DNA of 64,000 bases, taken from Linderina pennispora. Taxonomy: Eukaryota > Kickxellomycota > Kickxellomycetes > Kickxellales > Kickxellaceae. The notes beneath the pieces were generated by a model. The model was not told the DNA's origin. It searched no databases and saw only the letters and a list, made by a program, of their open reading frames with translations. The stretch lies in contig NW_024468253.1 in assembly GCF_002104995.1 (NCBI RefSeq), positions 868,001 to 932,000 of the forward strand, in the 5' to 3' direction. The position numbers and the translations under genes were made by a program. Numbering within the stretch: the first letter of the stretch is position 1; each line of letters begins with the position of its first letter. Shown piece after piece: positions 35,160 to 47,904 of this stretch.

Positions 35160-36801
35160 CGCTGGATAGTATTTATTGGCCCGGGTTTCGGAACATCCTC
35201 GATGAGGCTATCAGTAAAAACGGATTTCTTGAATATGTGGATAATCCTTGTATAGTTGCCTTGGCTGAAGTGATCCTGGACCTCTTGCAGATAATATTCA
35301 GGAACTGACTGACCCTTTTAGCGTGACGACGTTTGTGATGAACTCATAGAGCGGATCAAGGATCAAATACTAATGGAAAACGTGATGTGTACCCTTAAAA
35401 TATTCAAGGTGTCGTAGCTTACTAGCTGAACTTCGGACTATCCAGGGAAATATGGTGAAGTGCCTGTGTTGCTTATCATAATGATATGACTCATCATCAT
35501 GGAGTGATATACTTCAACACATAGATGCTTCCAATAAGGGTAACTGAGATAATAAGCGATAAAGAGTGGTGCGGAGATATGAAGGCAAGGAATATTTAGC
35601 TCCTTCAAACTTGACCAGCCAACAGAATTAATAGATACTGGAATATAGTGCTCAACTTCAAGCCTAGCCCATGTGGCAACTGAAAATGAGCTGAATATGG
35701 ACTCTGTGAATGTGCTGTACTCCTGGGTGTCCTCAACAGCATTGTCACTCAAGCGTAATGATATCCTTTCGCTAAATGGAAAGCGTAGGTTCATTTGTGT
35801 AAGAACATCAATACCACCGACAATATTGAGTGAGTCAAATGCGACAGAAAGATGTGGAAGCAAACAGGTTTGTGTCTGAAGGAGGGATGTGAGAAAGCGA
35901 CAGAAGCTTAATTTTCGGCATATGGATCTTCCTTAAAGCTGCTGTGATGTATATGCGCTGCACTATGGCTGGGGTTGCTGTCTTCGAATCAGCTCGAAGT
36001 GGTGAATAATGCAACTATTACCTTTAAGCTCTGAGAAATCGAACGAGTCACTGCTCTCTGAAGTAAAAGCATCTCCACGAGAAATTAGGTGGAATATCGA
36101 ACAACTCCAATTCACGAAGATTCGGCGTATATATGTACGGAAGTGTGGTCTGTCCCGGGCTTAAACGAAGAGTGAGGTGGGTAAGCCATTCGTAGAAGGA
36201 ATGGCATGTGAAAATAACTGGAGCTCCGCTCATATATTAGAGTCGAAAGTTGATGTAATTTAAATTGATAAATTTGGACAGAGGGTTGTGGTATTGTATC
36301 CTCTTTAAGAGAGACATGATATGGATGTTAAGGCTGGTAGATGCATATGAAGATATTGGGAAATGGTATCACCCATATCGGTGCTATTTTCATTCTGCCT
36401 GCTATTTGTGAAACAGATAGTGAGCTCTCAATATTATAAATCACAAATAGATGGCCAATGTGTTTTGTTAAATAGCTGCCCATTCAAAATTCTAATAAGA
36501 TGACCAGAGGCAACATATCCGTCGGACAGTAATAAAAAGCTGGAGAACATATTTTGATAGACCATTTTCCACGATGAGTTTGATGTTGGATTTGACCTTT
36601 TCCAGGTCAGAGGCTGAGTTCAGTAGAGGTGATATGTAAGAGATGCGCGTTCATAGAGTCTCGGTAAAAGTATCCTCCGCCACTCTCTGCAGACCCAAGA
36701 GAGAAACGTAATTATGCGCATAGCCAACTAGGAGTCTTTCGAAATGCGTAAAAAAGGATCCTCTCCAAAGCCCTCCCGTGGATGTTGTTGAAGGTGGCCA
36801 T
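35160..36801 (-). CDS. F-box-like/LRR-type family protein, copy 1 (frames broken)
   Basis: The start is the ATG at 36801 (MATFNNIHGRALERILFYA). The reading then crosses several frames down to about 35160. The clearest segment is 35438-35863 (SLNIVGGIDVLTQMNLRFPF; VEHYIPVSINSVGWSSLKEL). Copies 2 and 3 share the same order of blocks: IHGRALERILFYA, VCREWRRVLLPRLY-type, SFYEWLTHLTLRLSPGQTTL, NIPPNFSW, GGIDVLTQ, INSVGW, FDLDPLYEFI, VPEYYLQEVQDH. The N-terminus resembles an F-box, which binds Skp1 in SCF ubiquitin ligases; the rest has Leu-rich periodicity. The gene sits in an AT-rich island just downstream of VPS15. The frame breaks may be assembly indels or real decay; copy 1 also has a stop soon after its start (WLCA), so it could be a pseudogene. 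Confidence 0.55.
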
Positions 36802-36985
36802 GCTTAAAGTGTAGAAAAATGGAGAAAGTAGAGATGAGAGACAAGTGCTGGCAACACAGCAGTTTTCGCTTCATGTTATGCACATTTTGAAAAGCCTTCG
36901 ATCCCTTTGCACACATTCCCTTTGTCCTGTACACTATACCACCTTCACGTTGATGTATCTATGCTAAGATTAAGAAATTAGAAAG

Positions 36986-39900
36986 TTATAATAGTACACG
37001 GATGTATCCACTTTGAAGCCCGGTGACAACCATGGCAGAAGGCGACGACACCAGTGCAACAGCTGTGACTGGGCCAGTTCCTTCTGGCACAGACCATCTG
37101 GTGAGCGACCGTCCATCGTCTTGTGCTTTGGCGCAGCATTCTCGCAATAATACACAGAGCCGTTTCCGCGATACGACGCATACGGCGGTGGAGTCCCGCT
37201 GGTCTCACTGACAGCAAATGAGCGATCCAGTCCTCTCCAGGATCCCAGTACCGCACCATGGCGTCATTTCCTGCAGACACGAAATACGGCAGCCCGCCCG
37301 AATGCGCAATAGGCATTGACACATGCGCTGCGCTTGACGACATCACCCTTGACGTCCTGCAGGACTGCGCGCGCATACACACACTGGCCATGTGCTGTTT
37401 CCGCAAGTCAAGCGCACATACATCGCCGGCAGCAGTGCCAACCAGCAGCGTCTCTGGCTTGAACATAGACAGGCATGTAACCGGGTGGCCCATGAAGTGG
37501 CGGTACGTCTTGACCTCGATGCGGAAGCGCGTGTCGACCAATGACAGCAAGCCGGCCGAGGAGCCAACAATAGCAAACGAGCTACCGACTGCCAGCGCAG
37601 TCAGCCGCCCGTAGGCTGGCTTGAGCTGCACAGCATTCTGCAGCGCCAATGTAGCAGCATCCAGAAACAGCACGCGCGACAGCGACGTCGCCGCAACCAA
37701 CGAGACGCCATCCAGGGTCTTTGCGAACCCCATGGCCACCGCATACTCGCCATTATCAAGCGCCATCTTCGCCCAGCTGCGCCAGCGACTTGGCTTTGTG
37801 CAGCAGAATGGAGCCGTTATCCGAGCTCGACGCGACGCACCCCATGGCCGGCTGGAATCGCCAGCGCGGTGATACGGCCGCCCTGCACCACCGACGCCTT
37901 CGACCGGCACACTGCGTTCCGGCGGAAAGGCATTGGCGTCGAAAACACGCACGGAGCCGTCGCTGCTGCCCGAGACAAAATAGGTGCTGGAGGCGGCCAC
38001 CAGACATGTCACTGCGTCGTTGTGCTCGGGGATCTCGGCCACCAATATGCCCTGGGGCCGCCAGCCCTCAAGGCGCTGCCTGCGCGGCGGCGGCGGCAGG
38101 TCGAGCTCCAGCGACTTCTTGTGCAGAAACATGCTCAGCGACGGCGTCTCCTCTTGGATCTGCGGCTTCCACGGGTCGCCGACGGGCTTCAGAAACATGA
38201 TCCGCACCTCGGCCCCAATGTCGCGCACGCTGATGAGCCGGCCGGCAGCATTGGCGGGCCGGTCGCGGCGCGGGTTGCTGCTGGGCTTGCGCTTGCCGCC
38301 GGTGGCATTGCTGGTCTTTGCTATCTCCAGGGCCATCATGGCCACGTCTTTTGCCACCGGCAGCCGCGCGCGCCTGGATGGCCAAATCAACCAGCTCCCT
38401 GGCCCCAGGCCGCAGCGCCGGCACGTCCATGCAGAAGGAGCCGACCTCAACCAGCTTGTCCCACAGCATGGCCGGCGACAGCTGCGGCATGAGCCTGACC
38501 AGCGCCCGCAGCGCGCTGAGCACGACAAACACCTCGGCGTCGGCCAGGTTGACCAGCGGCACGATGTACTCGCGCGCGGCATGGCGGCTGATCTGGGCGG
38601 CGGCAGCAAACACCACATCGAAAAAGGCTGCGCGCAGGAACCAGCAGTCGCGGTCATTCAGATACGTGATGATATGCGACAGGCTCTGGATCCCGCGCTC
38701 ATACAGCTGCGGAAACGCACACAGCAGCACATGCTTGACCTCGGCCTTCGTCAAACGACAGCTTTCCGACAATCGCACGCAGCTGGCTGCCTATAAAGTC
38801 TGTGCGCGGCGGTGCTCCCAGCAGACAAAATGCCGTGTCTGCCAGCTCGCCGAGCACCGAAGCCAGCATGCAGCGCACGTTGACGCTCTTGTCGTCCGGC
38901 CACATACACGAGCTGCGGCGCCAGGTAGTCATCAAACAGGTTGGCGTTTATCGGCGTCAGCTTGTCGAGGTCGCCCACCAGCGTGTGTATGGCATAGACG
39001 GCCTCCATGCGCACCTGCGGCGACGCGTCCTGCGCCAGAGTCACCAGGTACGGCAAGATGTGGTCAGCATCGCCCTTCATCGGCCCGCGGCTGCACTTTT
39101 GCAAGATCTTTATGCCCAGACACCGCGCACTCGGCTTCTGGCAGTTGCGGATATTGGCACAGGCGACGCTGGCTGTGATCTCGCATGTCTCGTCGGTAAT
39201 CTCATCGGATTTCCTGGTACAGTGCGCGCATGCGCAGATCAGCGTCGGCCTGGTCCATATAGGCGGCTATGGGGGCTCTGGGGAACACGCCGGCCCAGCG
39301 GTCCAGGTACTCAGCAGCACTGAGACGAGCCTCAGGGTCGATTTGGATCATGTGCAAAACAAGCTCGGCGATCTCGCCATCCGAAATGCCAGCGACAAGC
39401 TCCTCAGCCTGGACCTCGCCCTTGCGGTACTTGAGCAGTCCGCGACAGACTGAATAGCGGGTTTCCGTCTAAGAACAGCTCGGCAATAACGCAGCCGGCA
39501 GAAAACACATCCATCGCCGGCTGCAAGGCCAACACGCCGAGCGCGTCCATCAGCTTGACTTTGCCAGCAGCTTTGTGATCTCGCTGCGCGCGTCGAAGAA
39601 CCGCTCGGGCGCAATGCAGCAGCACTGCCGTGCAGCCGTGTCAAAGTAGAAGTTGAACTCTGCCGGGATCGTCCGCCGGCAAATACGTGGGCTTGAAGGG
39701 CGCAAAGTCGGCCAGATAGGCCAGGTTCCAGCTGGTCACCACGACATTCTCGCTCTTCACGTCGCCGTGCACGACCCCGCGGGCGTGGGCCTCGCGCAGG
39801 GCGACCAGGATCTGGAACGGCAATCCAGCGCTTCTCGGTCACCGACAGGAACGGGCGCGTGCTGACGCGGTCATACAGGTTGTTGTGCAGGTACTGGCGC

Positions 39901-40231
39901 AGGATATACACGGCGCGCTCGTCGCTGACCACTGTCGCGTTGGCCAGGATGTGGTCGGTTCCGGCGAGCTTCTCGTACGTGCTGCGCAGCGACGCGATGT
40001 AGGGCGCCAGGTCGAAAGCTGATGCTGACTGGTCGCATAAACACAGTGCAGTGCCAGCCGGCCCTCACGCGGGTGGTGGCACTGGATGGTCTTCATGAAG
40101 CGCGTGCTGCCCAGCATTCGGACGTGCTGCAGGTTCTCGCCCAGCTCGGCCTCCAGGCTGCTGACACCCATGGCCAGCGGCGGCTGCAAGTCGGCAGCGG
40201 CTACGAGTGCATGCGACGCTGCTTGGCCCAT
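36986..40231 (-). CDS. VPS15: Vps15, protein-kinase-like subunit of PI3K (Vps34) complexes
   Basis: About 1,080 residues with no introns seen. It begins MGQAAS, an N-myristoylation signal as in known Vps15. The kinase-like domain (about 40.2-39.4 kb) has the family hallmarks [17 protein letters not shown] (HGD in place of HRD) and [15 protein letters not shown] repeats follow (about 39.2-38.1 kb; [39 protein letters not shown]), then a WD40 region ending [11 protein letters not shown] at TAA 36986-36988. Vps15 activates and tethers the lipid kinase Vps34 on endosomes and autophagosomes. The frame changes many times (near 40.03, 39.83, 39.67, 39.6, 39.46, 39.2, 38.9, 38.37, 37.2 and 37.1 kb). 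The last two can be placed by comparison with the duplicate at 57.65-58.24 kb, which lacks them; both are one surplus base. Confidence 0.9.
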
Positions 40232-40363
40232 TTACGAATATATATAGTGCTGTAATTAGCGTGCGAATTGAACAAGAGCGGTGTAGAATTACGTGCAAAG
40301 CGAAGAAGGAAAAAATAAACGGTGTATTGTGGCTGCACCAGTGACGCAGGCCTACAGCCCAGG

Positions 40364-42394
40364 TCACATGATGCCAAGCGCCTTTTTGATCTCATCTCTG
40401 CTGGCCTGCTGCTGCTGCTGCTGCCTGCTCGCCGGGCTGCCTGTTGGTCTTGCGCCTTGCCGCGGATCGTCTGCAGGCCCTCCTGGATCATCTTCTCGAC
40501 GCGCACCTTGGCCTCGGAGGCCACGTCAGGCTGGGTGAAGATCTCGGCGAAGTGGAACGACAGCCACAGATACAGCGTAATGCCCTTGTGCCACTGCTCC
40601 AGCACCTTCAGCGCATCCATGTTGGTCGGCGCGCGCGCCGGCAGCGAGATGACATCCATGACTTTGCACTCCTTGTGCTCGGCCACTGCACGGGCAAAGC
40701 GCACAGGTGCACGTGAGCACAATCGGGTCGCGCACGTTAATGGGGGCATACAGGAACTGGTAGCGGTCGCGCACGCTCAGCGGCAGGTCCTCGATGGCCT
40801 CGGCGATGCTCTCCTGATCACGGAAACTGCACAGAAAGTAGTTGTCGCTGACAGTCGCCACGTCCTGGAACATGCGCCAGAGCTGCGAGAACTTGACGTC
40901 GGGGAACTGGTGCGAGAACATCTCGATGGTCTCGCTGGTCGGCTTCAGCCCCGCCGCATCCAGCGCCGGCGGCATCCGGTTCATGGTCGTGTTCAGGAAC
41001 CGCAGGTCGCGTGATTCCATCGTCGTGACGGTGCCGGCGCCGGCGCCCGAGCCAAACCGCCCGGCGCGACCGCCGATCTGGCGCGTCTGCGACACACTGA
41101 TAGGGCGGTTCGTGACGCCATCGAACTTTGACATGGTGACGAAGATCACACGGCTGATGGACAGGTTGATACCCATGCCGACAGCGTCGCTAGCCACCAG
41201 CACGTCGTAGCCTGAGTCCTGGGTCGTTGAAGAGCCGCGCCTGCTCGACGCGCGCCTCGGGCGGCAGGCCGCCGTAGATGACCGGCACATTTAAGCCCAG
41301 TGGCCTGCTCGATAGTGTTTTTGATCTGGAAGATGCCCTTGCGGGAAAACGTCACCACGCAGTCGCCCTTGCGCACATTGCGCCAGTTGCCATTCAGCGA
41401 CTTCTTGTCGACGGTGAGCTGCCCGAGCCGCGAGTACTCGCGCACCTCGACCTCCTCGTCCAGCTGCGCGCAGATGCGCTTGACAATCGGCACTGCCGAC
41501 GGCTCGCCGCACAGATGCAGCTCGCGGGCCTTCAGGCTCAGCAGCGCGCTGGTCCACGCCCACCCGCGCTGCGGGTCCGAGATCATCTGGATCTCGTCGA
41601 CCACCGCCACGTTGTAGTGCATCGCCGGCGCCATCTCAATCGTGCATGCCAGCACGCTGGTGATGGGCAGGCCCGAGATGTCGTAGCCGATCGGCGTCAC
41701 CTTGCCGCTCTCAAAGTCCGGCCCCCGCCGCTCCTCGCCCGTCACCAGGTTGCACGGGATCCCGGCGCTGGTCATGCGGTTGTACACTTCGTATGCCAGC
41801 AGCCGCAGCGGCGAGCAGTAGATGCCCTGCTGCGCCTGCTGCAGCCGCTGCAGCGCATGGTATGTCTTGCCCGAGTTCGTCGGCCCCACGTGCATGATGA
41901 TCTTGCGCGGCGTCTTGCGCGCTCCTCCCGACCACTCGTGCGGGAACCGCAGATCCGTGATCTTGCGCAGGTACGTGATGTTCTGGAATCACATCCGGCG
42001 CCTCCTTCGCCAGATACCCGAAGAACTGGTTGATGATGATGCTGTCCAAAGCATTCCGCCCATCGCGCACCAGCAGCGGTACCAGCCGCTCCGGCGCAAG
42101 CCGATCGATTTTGTCGGCCCGCGCGTCTGCGATGAACTTGTCCGCCCACTCGACAAACTCCGCCGTGCTGATGCCAAAGTCCATGCACCGCTTCAGCGCA
42201 TCGCCCTTGTGTCGGAAGTGCTCCAGCTGCAGGTCCCGCTGCACTCGCGAGAACTTGCTGTCGATGTCTGCGTCCTGCGGCCACCCAAGCAGGTTGTTGC
42301 TCACTCGCACATGTGTCGGCGCTGCGGACCGGGATCGGGATCGGGTATGGTCAGGCTTTATGACGTTATCATCACCCTCGATTCCTGTCTCCAT
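40364..42394 (-). CDS. SUV3: Suv3, mitochondrial DExH RNA helicase
   Basis: About 670 residues. Helicase motifs run in order: GPTNSGKTYHALQ (Walker A), VVDEIQMI, GEPSAVPIV, TFSRKGIF, SDAVGMGINLSI and QIGGRAGRFG, then the C-terminal bundle (RYQFLYAPINVRDP...LWLSFHFAEIF). Suv3 is the helicase of the mitochondrial RNA degradosome. Frame changes near 41.99, 41.29, 41.24, 40.71 and 40.44 kb split the gene; at 41.29 and 41.24 a surplus base explains them (one in TGLKCAVIYGGLPPE, one before DSGYDVLVASD). The C-terminus probably ends DEIKKALGIM at TGA 40364, but the other frame stays open to 40201. The start is unsure: the first in-frame ATG is 42394, the frame stays open upstream to about 42510 without an ATG, and no clear mitochondrial leader was found. 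Confidence 0.9.
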
Positions 42395-43579
42395 ATATGA
42401 ACTGACGTTTTTACGTGTATCCTCGCGGTCCTTAGCTCGTAGGCCGGGCTGCAGAATGCTTTCTATAGGAAGCAGCTGATCTGTGCGCAACCGGGGACAG
42501 GTGATAGAACCGGCTGGTTAACAATGTCCATGCGCTTCTAGTGGCTGATCTCCCAGCCCCTGCCCGTATCAACCGTGACGCCCTCTGCATGCTTTTTTGC
42601 CTTTACGAAATGAACGCTATGAATTGCTGAAGGACAGCAATAGGAATTGTCAAAGAAACAGAGGCGAGCTGCGAATACCACTCTGTCTCATCGTAATTTC
42701 CAAAAAAGAATAGCTGCGCTTTTGATAATCACCATGATTGATCTGCTAATATGATCACAGTATCCTCCACACATCGTCACTGTTATACATTGCAAGTTGT
42801 GAGGGTATAATGTATCTACCTGTACAAGCATTGGTAGTAAATCAAGCCACCAGTGATGATCTGGGGTCTAGCTGCTAAGGTGTCCATGGTTCTTTCTAAT
42901 TTCCTTTATTGTCCTCCTGGTATCTGGCTGATGCGGCTCTAAAAAGCCACAGCTAAGAGTGCCAGATCTGAAGAAGCGGATAATATTTACTAGTTTCAAC
43001 ATTGCTGCCAATGGCCAGCTTAGAGGAATAAAAGCAGAATGATATTTCTGCGCATGAAAGCCTAGATGCAATTAAATATCTAGGTATAAATATCTCTGAA
43101 TACAACTGTTTTGACACTGCTTGGACATATCTGTAGTAGTTTAGACTGGTCACAGAGTGTTGTATAACTGATCTTTATCCTTAGATCCACGCCACAGTGT
43201 GTACGCAAGAGTATAGTGGCCCACTATATAGTTCAGTACACGCCAGCGCGTCAGCAGCTCTCCTTAGCTTCTTTACTGTCACTAGTTAAATACCACGTTA
43301 AGTTACCAGTATCACAACACAGAGCCTGCTATCTGAGTTTTTCTTCATTCACTAACATTCATTCCATCTTTATTTTAATCGCTATGGATATGAAGCATAA
43401 AAAATATCTGCATATACTAACCTTTTTGACGATTGAATTTTTGGGTTTGAATGTTTTAAGGAGGGAATGCCTAGGGAACAAAAGAGAGAGCTGAAAAGGG
43501 AGAGCCGAGCGTTTTGGTTAATAGCCAAATCCTCACCAGACGCAATGTTGCACCTTACTGGACACATCTATTGTCAGAT
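42395..43579. other. AT-rich intergenic island, no gene supported
   Basis: The composition shifts from the GC-rich SUV3 gene to AT-rich DNA at about 42.6 kb. Short frames (such as 43216-43494 and 42868-43071) have no family features. It may hold promoter DNA of SUV3 and decayed sequence next to the F-box-like copy 2. Confidence 0.4.
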
Positions 43580-43699
43580 TCAGAGGTGTGAGTCTGGACG
43601 CACATTGACATGTGCTTGACCTGAGGCATCGGGGTCATTATTTCTGCTGGTATCGATGCCTAGGTTTGGCAAAACGCAACACGATGACCATATGCGTGA

Positions 43700-45355
43700 T
43701 TTATGATATGTAAGCAATATATTAAAGCTGATTACGGATCTCCACGAAGCTAGCACTAAAATAGATATATTGGATATGTGGATATCCCTGCATACTGTCT
43801 TGGTTGAAGGTGGTCCTGGACTTCTTGAAGATAATATTTGGGTACTTTGACCTCTTCTAGCGTGATGACGTTTGTGAATGAACTCATAGAGCGGATCAAG
43901 ATCAAATACCAGCGGTGAGCGTGATGTGCCATCAAAATACTCAAGGTACCCTAGCATACTATTAAAATTCAAATCATCAGGGAGATATGGTAAGATATCA
44001 TGGTGCTTATCATACTGACAAGACTCACCATCAGGAGTGATATACCTTACACGCAGCCTTTTTAATAAGGGTAGTTGAGATAATAAGCGATAAATAGTAG
44101 TACGAGAAATGAAAGCAATAATAGCTAAATCTTCCAAATTTGACCAACCAACAGAGTTAATGGATACTGGGATATAGTGCTCAACTTCGAACTTAACCAG
44201 TGTAGCAACTGAAAATGAGCTGAATATGGACTCTGTGAATGTGTTGTACTCCTTGAATGTCATGGACAGTATTGTCACTCAAGAATATTGATATCCTTTT
44301 GCTGTATGGAAAGCGTAGATTCATCTGTGTAAGAATGTCAATACCACCGACAATATCGAGTGAGTCAAGATGTGACAGAAGATGTAGAACAAATAGATTT
44401 GTGTCTGAAGAAGGGATGTGAGAAAGTGACAGAAACTTAATTTTCGGCATATGGAACTTCCGTAAAGCTGCTGTATGGGAATGTGCACCACTGTGACTGA
44501 AGGTTGCTGATTTCAAACCAACTGAAGTGCTTGAGTAATGCAATCTCATACTCTCAAGCTCTGAGAAATTGAACGAGTCACTACTTTCTAAGTGAAAGCA
44601 CCTCCAGGAGAAATTAGGTGGAATATCGAACAACCCCAATCTACGAAGATTCCGGTGTATCTATGTGCGGAAGTGTGGTAAGTCCTGGGCTCAAACGAAG
44701 AGCGAGGTAAGTAAGTGAACTAGAGAATGAATGGTGTGTCAAATTGATTGGAACTTTCATCATATCTAGATGTGAGAGTTGATGCAATTTCAAATTGACA
44801 AATTTGGATAGAGAATGAATGGCACTGCTATAATTTATATGATAGACTGATATGGATGTTAAGGCGGTAGATATGCATGAAGGTATTGGGAAATGGTGTC
44901 ACAATTATCGGCTCTATGTTCTCCCTGGTTTCTATTTGTTAAAGCAGAAAGTAAATCGCCAGATATTCTTAGAGAGTTAACAGATGGCCAGTTTGGTTTT
45001 GTTAAATAGCTGCCCATCCAAAAGTTCAATAAGGTAACCAGAGGTAATATATCCCTCCGGAACAGTAATAGAAAGTCTCCGAGCATATTTTGATAGACCG
45101 TTCTCTACAATGAGTCTTGATGTTGGATCTTCCATACAAGCAGCTCAGAGGTTAATTTAGCCAATTGATACAAATGAAAGCGCGTTCATAGAGTCTCCAT
45201 AAGAGTATCCTCCGCCACTCTCTGCAGACCCAGGCAAGGACTGAAACATTTACGTAGTTCCTCAGTAGGGGAATATAAAAGAGAGACATCGTTCAATGGC
45301 GTAAAAAAGGATTCTTTCCAAAGTCTTTCTGCGGAATGTCATTGAAGGTAGCCAT
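43700..45355 (-). CDS. F-box-like/LRR-type family protein, copy 2 (frames broken)
   Basis: A paralogue of the genes at 35.2-36.8 and 58.4-60.0 kb. The start corresponds to the ATG at 45355 (MATFNDI). An F-box-like block (RKTLERILFYAI, then WVCREWRR in another frame) is followed by GGIDILTQMNLRFP, VEHYIPVSINSVGWSNLEDL, QLPLLKRLRVRYITPDGES, YLEYFDGTSRSPLVFDLDP and an EYYLQEVQDH-like end. The longest open part is 43580-44278. At least five frame changes occur. The low end near 43700 is set by where similarity to the other copies stops. Function unknown; if the F-box is real it would be a substrate adaptor of an SCF ubiquitin ligase. About 180 bases upstream of the start are also similar to the DNA between VPS15 and copy 1. 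Confidence 0.5.
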
Positions 45356-45865
45356 GTTGTAAAATGTAGAAAAAGTGGCGAAAGTAGAGATGAGAGACAG
45401 ATACTAGCAACAGCAATTTTCCAAGTCCTAGTATGCACATATTGACAAGTTGTCAATCCTCATGCATATACTCCCCTTATCCTACACACTATACCAGCTT
45501 GTGTGTAGACGGATTTAGATATCAATACTATGTATTAAGAATACTAAATTTATATCTACCACTGACATGCAACTGCACTAGAGTATATTATCCATTTGCC
45601 TCTAGTGTATTTCCTACTTTTTGATCTATTCTAATGGATCTTTTTCTTTTCCAATTAGTATTTCTGGAGCTGTACTGTATAATGTATTCTACCTATATGT
45701 ACATTATTCAGGACATAATTACATATCAAAAAGTTAATGCAAAGGCTTTACCTTGCACCATTCCCCTTAGAATGAATCAGGGCTAGCATTACTTAACGAC
45801 AAGCTACATAAGTAGTTGTATTATGCATGGTAACAAGATATAACTTGAGTTGAGAAAAAGATGTA
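45356..45865. other. AT-rich spacer, partly duplicated
   Basis: The part nearest copy 2 (to about 45.54 kb) resembles the spacers at 36802-36985 and 58238-58418, including a tacactatacca motif. The rest shows nothing recognisable. No gene seen. Confidence 0.4.
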
Positions 45866-46724
45866 TTATAAATAATTATACGACAAAATTAACAATATTC
45901 TAGGATTCGGATGTCCGGGATAACAATAACGGGTTGGGCTGCTACCAAATGCATGATAACTCAAAGCACCTGTACCAGTATCACCACCAACCAGCGACTG
46001 AGTGGGGCCATATGCAATATCAACGGTAGCAGAAAGCAGCGAATCGCCACCAAGCCGTGTCTTTCTGTACTTGCGCAAGTTTTGTCCTAGCAGCACCGTA
46101 GAACCAGTACAAGTGCATGGGCAGGACAAGCAACATCAGCTTCCAAATGAACCGGAACTCTGAGTATCCTGTAGAACTTGACCATCATGATTACGTGCAT
46201 CAGGATGCGGGTTAGAAAGAACGTCAAGGGCGAACAGAATATCGCTCCGCCATTCTTTGCGCATGTGGCCCAGTGCCAGGACGATTGTCGGCAGCTCGTT
46301 GTAGCACATTAAGACGAAAATGGCTGATACGCCATGTGCAGCCAGGTACAGTACTATGACAATATATAGTGTGTGGTGGATGTACCCGGTCAGCACCGAT
46401 ATTGTCGACCGATAATAAACCAGGCCTAGTGCCAGATCCCAGAACAGGTACGCAAGAAACAGGACCAATCAGCATTTGTGAGAAGGTGTCGGTGTACACG
46501 ATCTTGCTGACATCGAATCCGCTAGCAATCAAGGTAGCCACGTATGGCAATGACCCGGTGGTGACCACCACACATGTAGTGAATGTCAGGATCCACGCTA
46601 GCTGCTTTTCTGTCGTCAGAGCGCCCTGGTACCGAATGCTGTGGAAAATGACGTTGAATGCGGCAGAGCTGACCAGGAACCCGATGCGGAATTCGCCCGA
46701 CAGAGAATCCAGCCAGGCAGACAT
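45866..46724 (-). CDS. TLC-domain membrane protein (TRAM/LAG1/CLN8 family), frames broken
   Basis: Starts at the ATG 46724 (MSAWLDSLSGEFRIGF). An upstream in-frame extension to 46847 is hydrophobic but poorly supported. Conserved TLC features come in order: SIRYQGALTTEKQLAWILTF, a membrane span (TTCVVVTTGSLPYVATLI), DLALGLVYYRSTISVLTGYI followed by HHTLYI, NELPTIVLALG, FFLTRILMHVIMMVKFYRIL, and a last span with LPMHLYWFYGA. Five or so membrane segments are likely, giving an ER or endomembrane protein in lipid metabolism or sensing; it lacks the Lag1p ceramide synthase motif. The frame changes near 46.46, 46.2 and 46.15 kb. After the last span either a short end (AAFCYR) or a longer tail to 45866 is possible. 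Confidence 0.7.
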
Positions 46725-47904
46725 AATTAAAAAGAAATGGATAAGAAATGGATAAGAAATGAATATAACGAAAGCGGGGGAGAAAAGGAGAGGAGGTATT
46801 ACAGAACAGGTAACAGGAAAAATGGTGTGAGCGTTCACAGTAGGCACTCATAAAAGTGCGGTAGTGATTTGCAACAAAAACCGCAATCGATAGTGTGTAA
46901 ATTGGGAGAATTGGGTGTGTTGGAAGATGAAAACTGGTCGGTTGTGGTTGATGCCTAAGGCTACCGCCAGAAGCTAAATATAGGGTGAAATAAATTGGCA
47001 GGTTGCCCAAATGATATGCCTCCCGTGTGATTCGAATTGGAACGCACGCGCAATAAAGTCTTGGATGTCAGCGCGTGTTAATAGGACCAGTCACAAAACG
47101 TATATTGTTCTACTCGTAAAGAAGCTGCAGAAAGCTGGCGCTTTAACTCGCAAACTGTGGCAGGCTATGGCAAACTGTGGCAGGCTGTGGCAAACTGTGG
47201 CAGGCTCAGCTGTGATAGGGCTGAAATGAACAGAATTGCTGTGAGGAATCGCTGAATAGAGGTGGACAACAATGATATAGCAAAATAGGTGGAGGGTAGG
47301 ATACTGGTGCGTTGTGGTTAAGGACTTGGAGAAACAAAGGGAGCAGGCGATGGAGAAGAGATTGCAGTTCTTATACTGTCCCATTTGCAAAAGTGCACGT
47401 AGCGTCTATATCTGTGCAACGCAGATGTGCAAGGGATGACACCCTTTGCTTTCGACCATGACCCTCTGTCGCGCAATTCATATTGGCTTAGAAACTGCCA
47501 GAAGAAAAACATAGTCCTGTGGGCCATACATTTGTGCAATAAATTTTTTCACTGGCAGCTGCACGACTGCCTTGCATATTAACACAGCGTGACAGTGGGA
47601 GGCGGTCCTATCGCAGATGGCTATTGAGCAACATGTACGCCATCGGTGCAGGGCAAAGGCTCCTGGGAGACCGCGGCCTGTGACGGTGCTGCCGTGGGTA
47701 TGTTGAGCCAGATGCAGTTTGCGTTGGACGCAGATGGCGGAGGCGATTGGGATAGCCGGGTCTGCGGACAGGCATTGGCTGCGGACAAGCACAAAGTCAC
47801 GTTTTTGGGGAGGAGAAGCGATGAAAATAGCTCAGAAAAATCTGGCCAGCTTTTTTGTTCGCTTTTGCAATTTTCTTTCGCCTCGAATTACTCCAACCCA
47901 CACA
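46725..47904. other. Intergenic region between divergent TLC gene and SDE2
   Basis: About 1.2 kb. It contains a 20-base minisatellite (47151-47210) and several G/T-poor and A-rich tracts. Short frames have no family features. Both promoters should lie here. Confidence 0.4.
47151..47210. repeat. 20-base minisatellite, three units
   Basis: Three head-to-tail units of caaactgtggcaggctatgg, with the last four bases varying (atgg, gtgg, cagc). It lies in the spacer between the TLC gene and SDE2. Confidence 0.95.

Noticed and set aside
43216-43494. A 92-codon frame in the AT-rich island
   Set aside because: No family features, AT-driven composition and no similarity to the F-box-like blocks.
35000-47300. 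A transposon as the source of the AT-rich islands
   Set aside because: No transposase, reverse transcriptase, terminal repeats or target-site duplication could be seen; the repeats there are copies of a protein family and VPS15 sequence.
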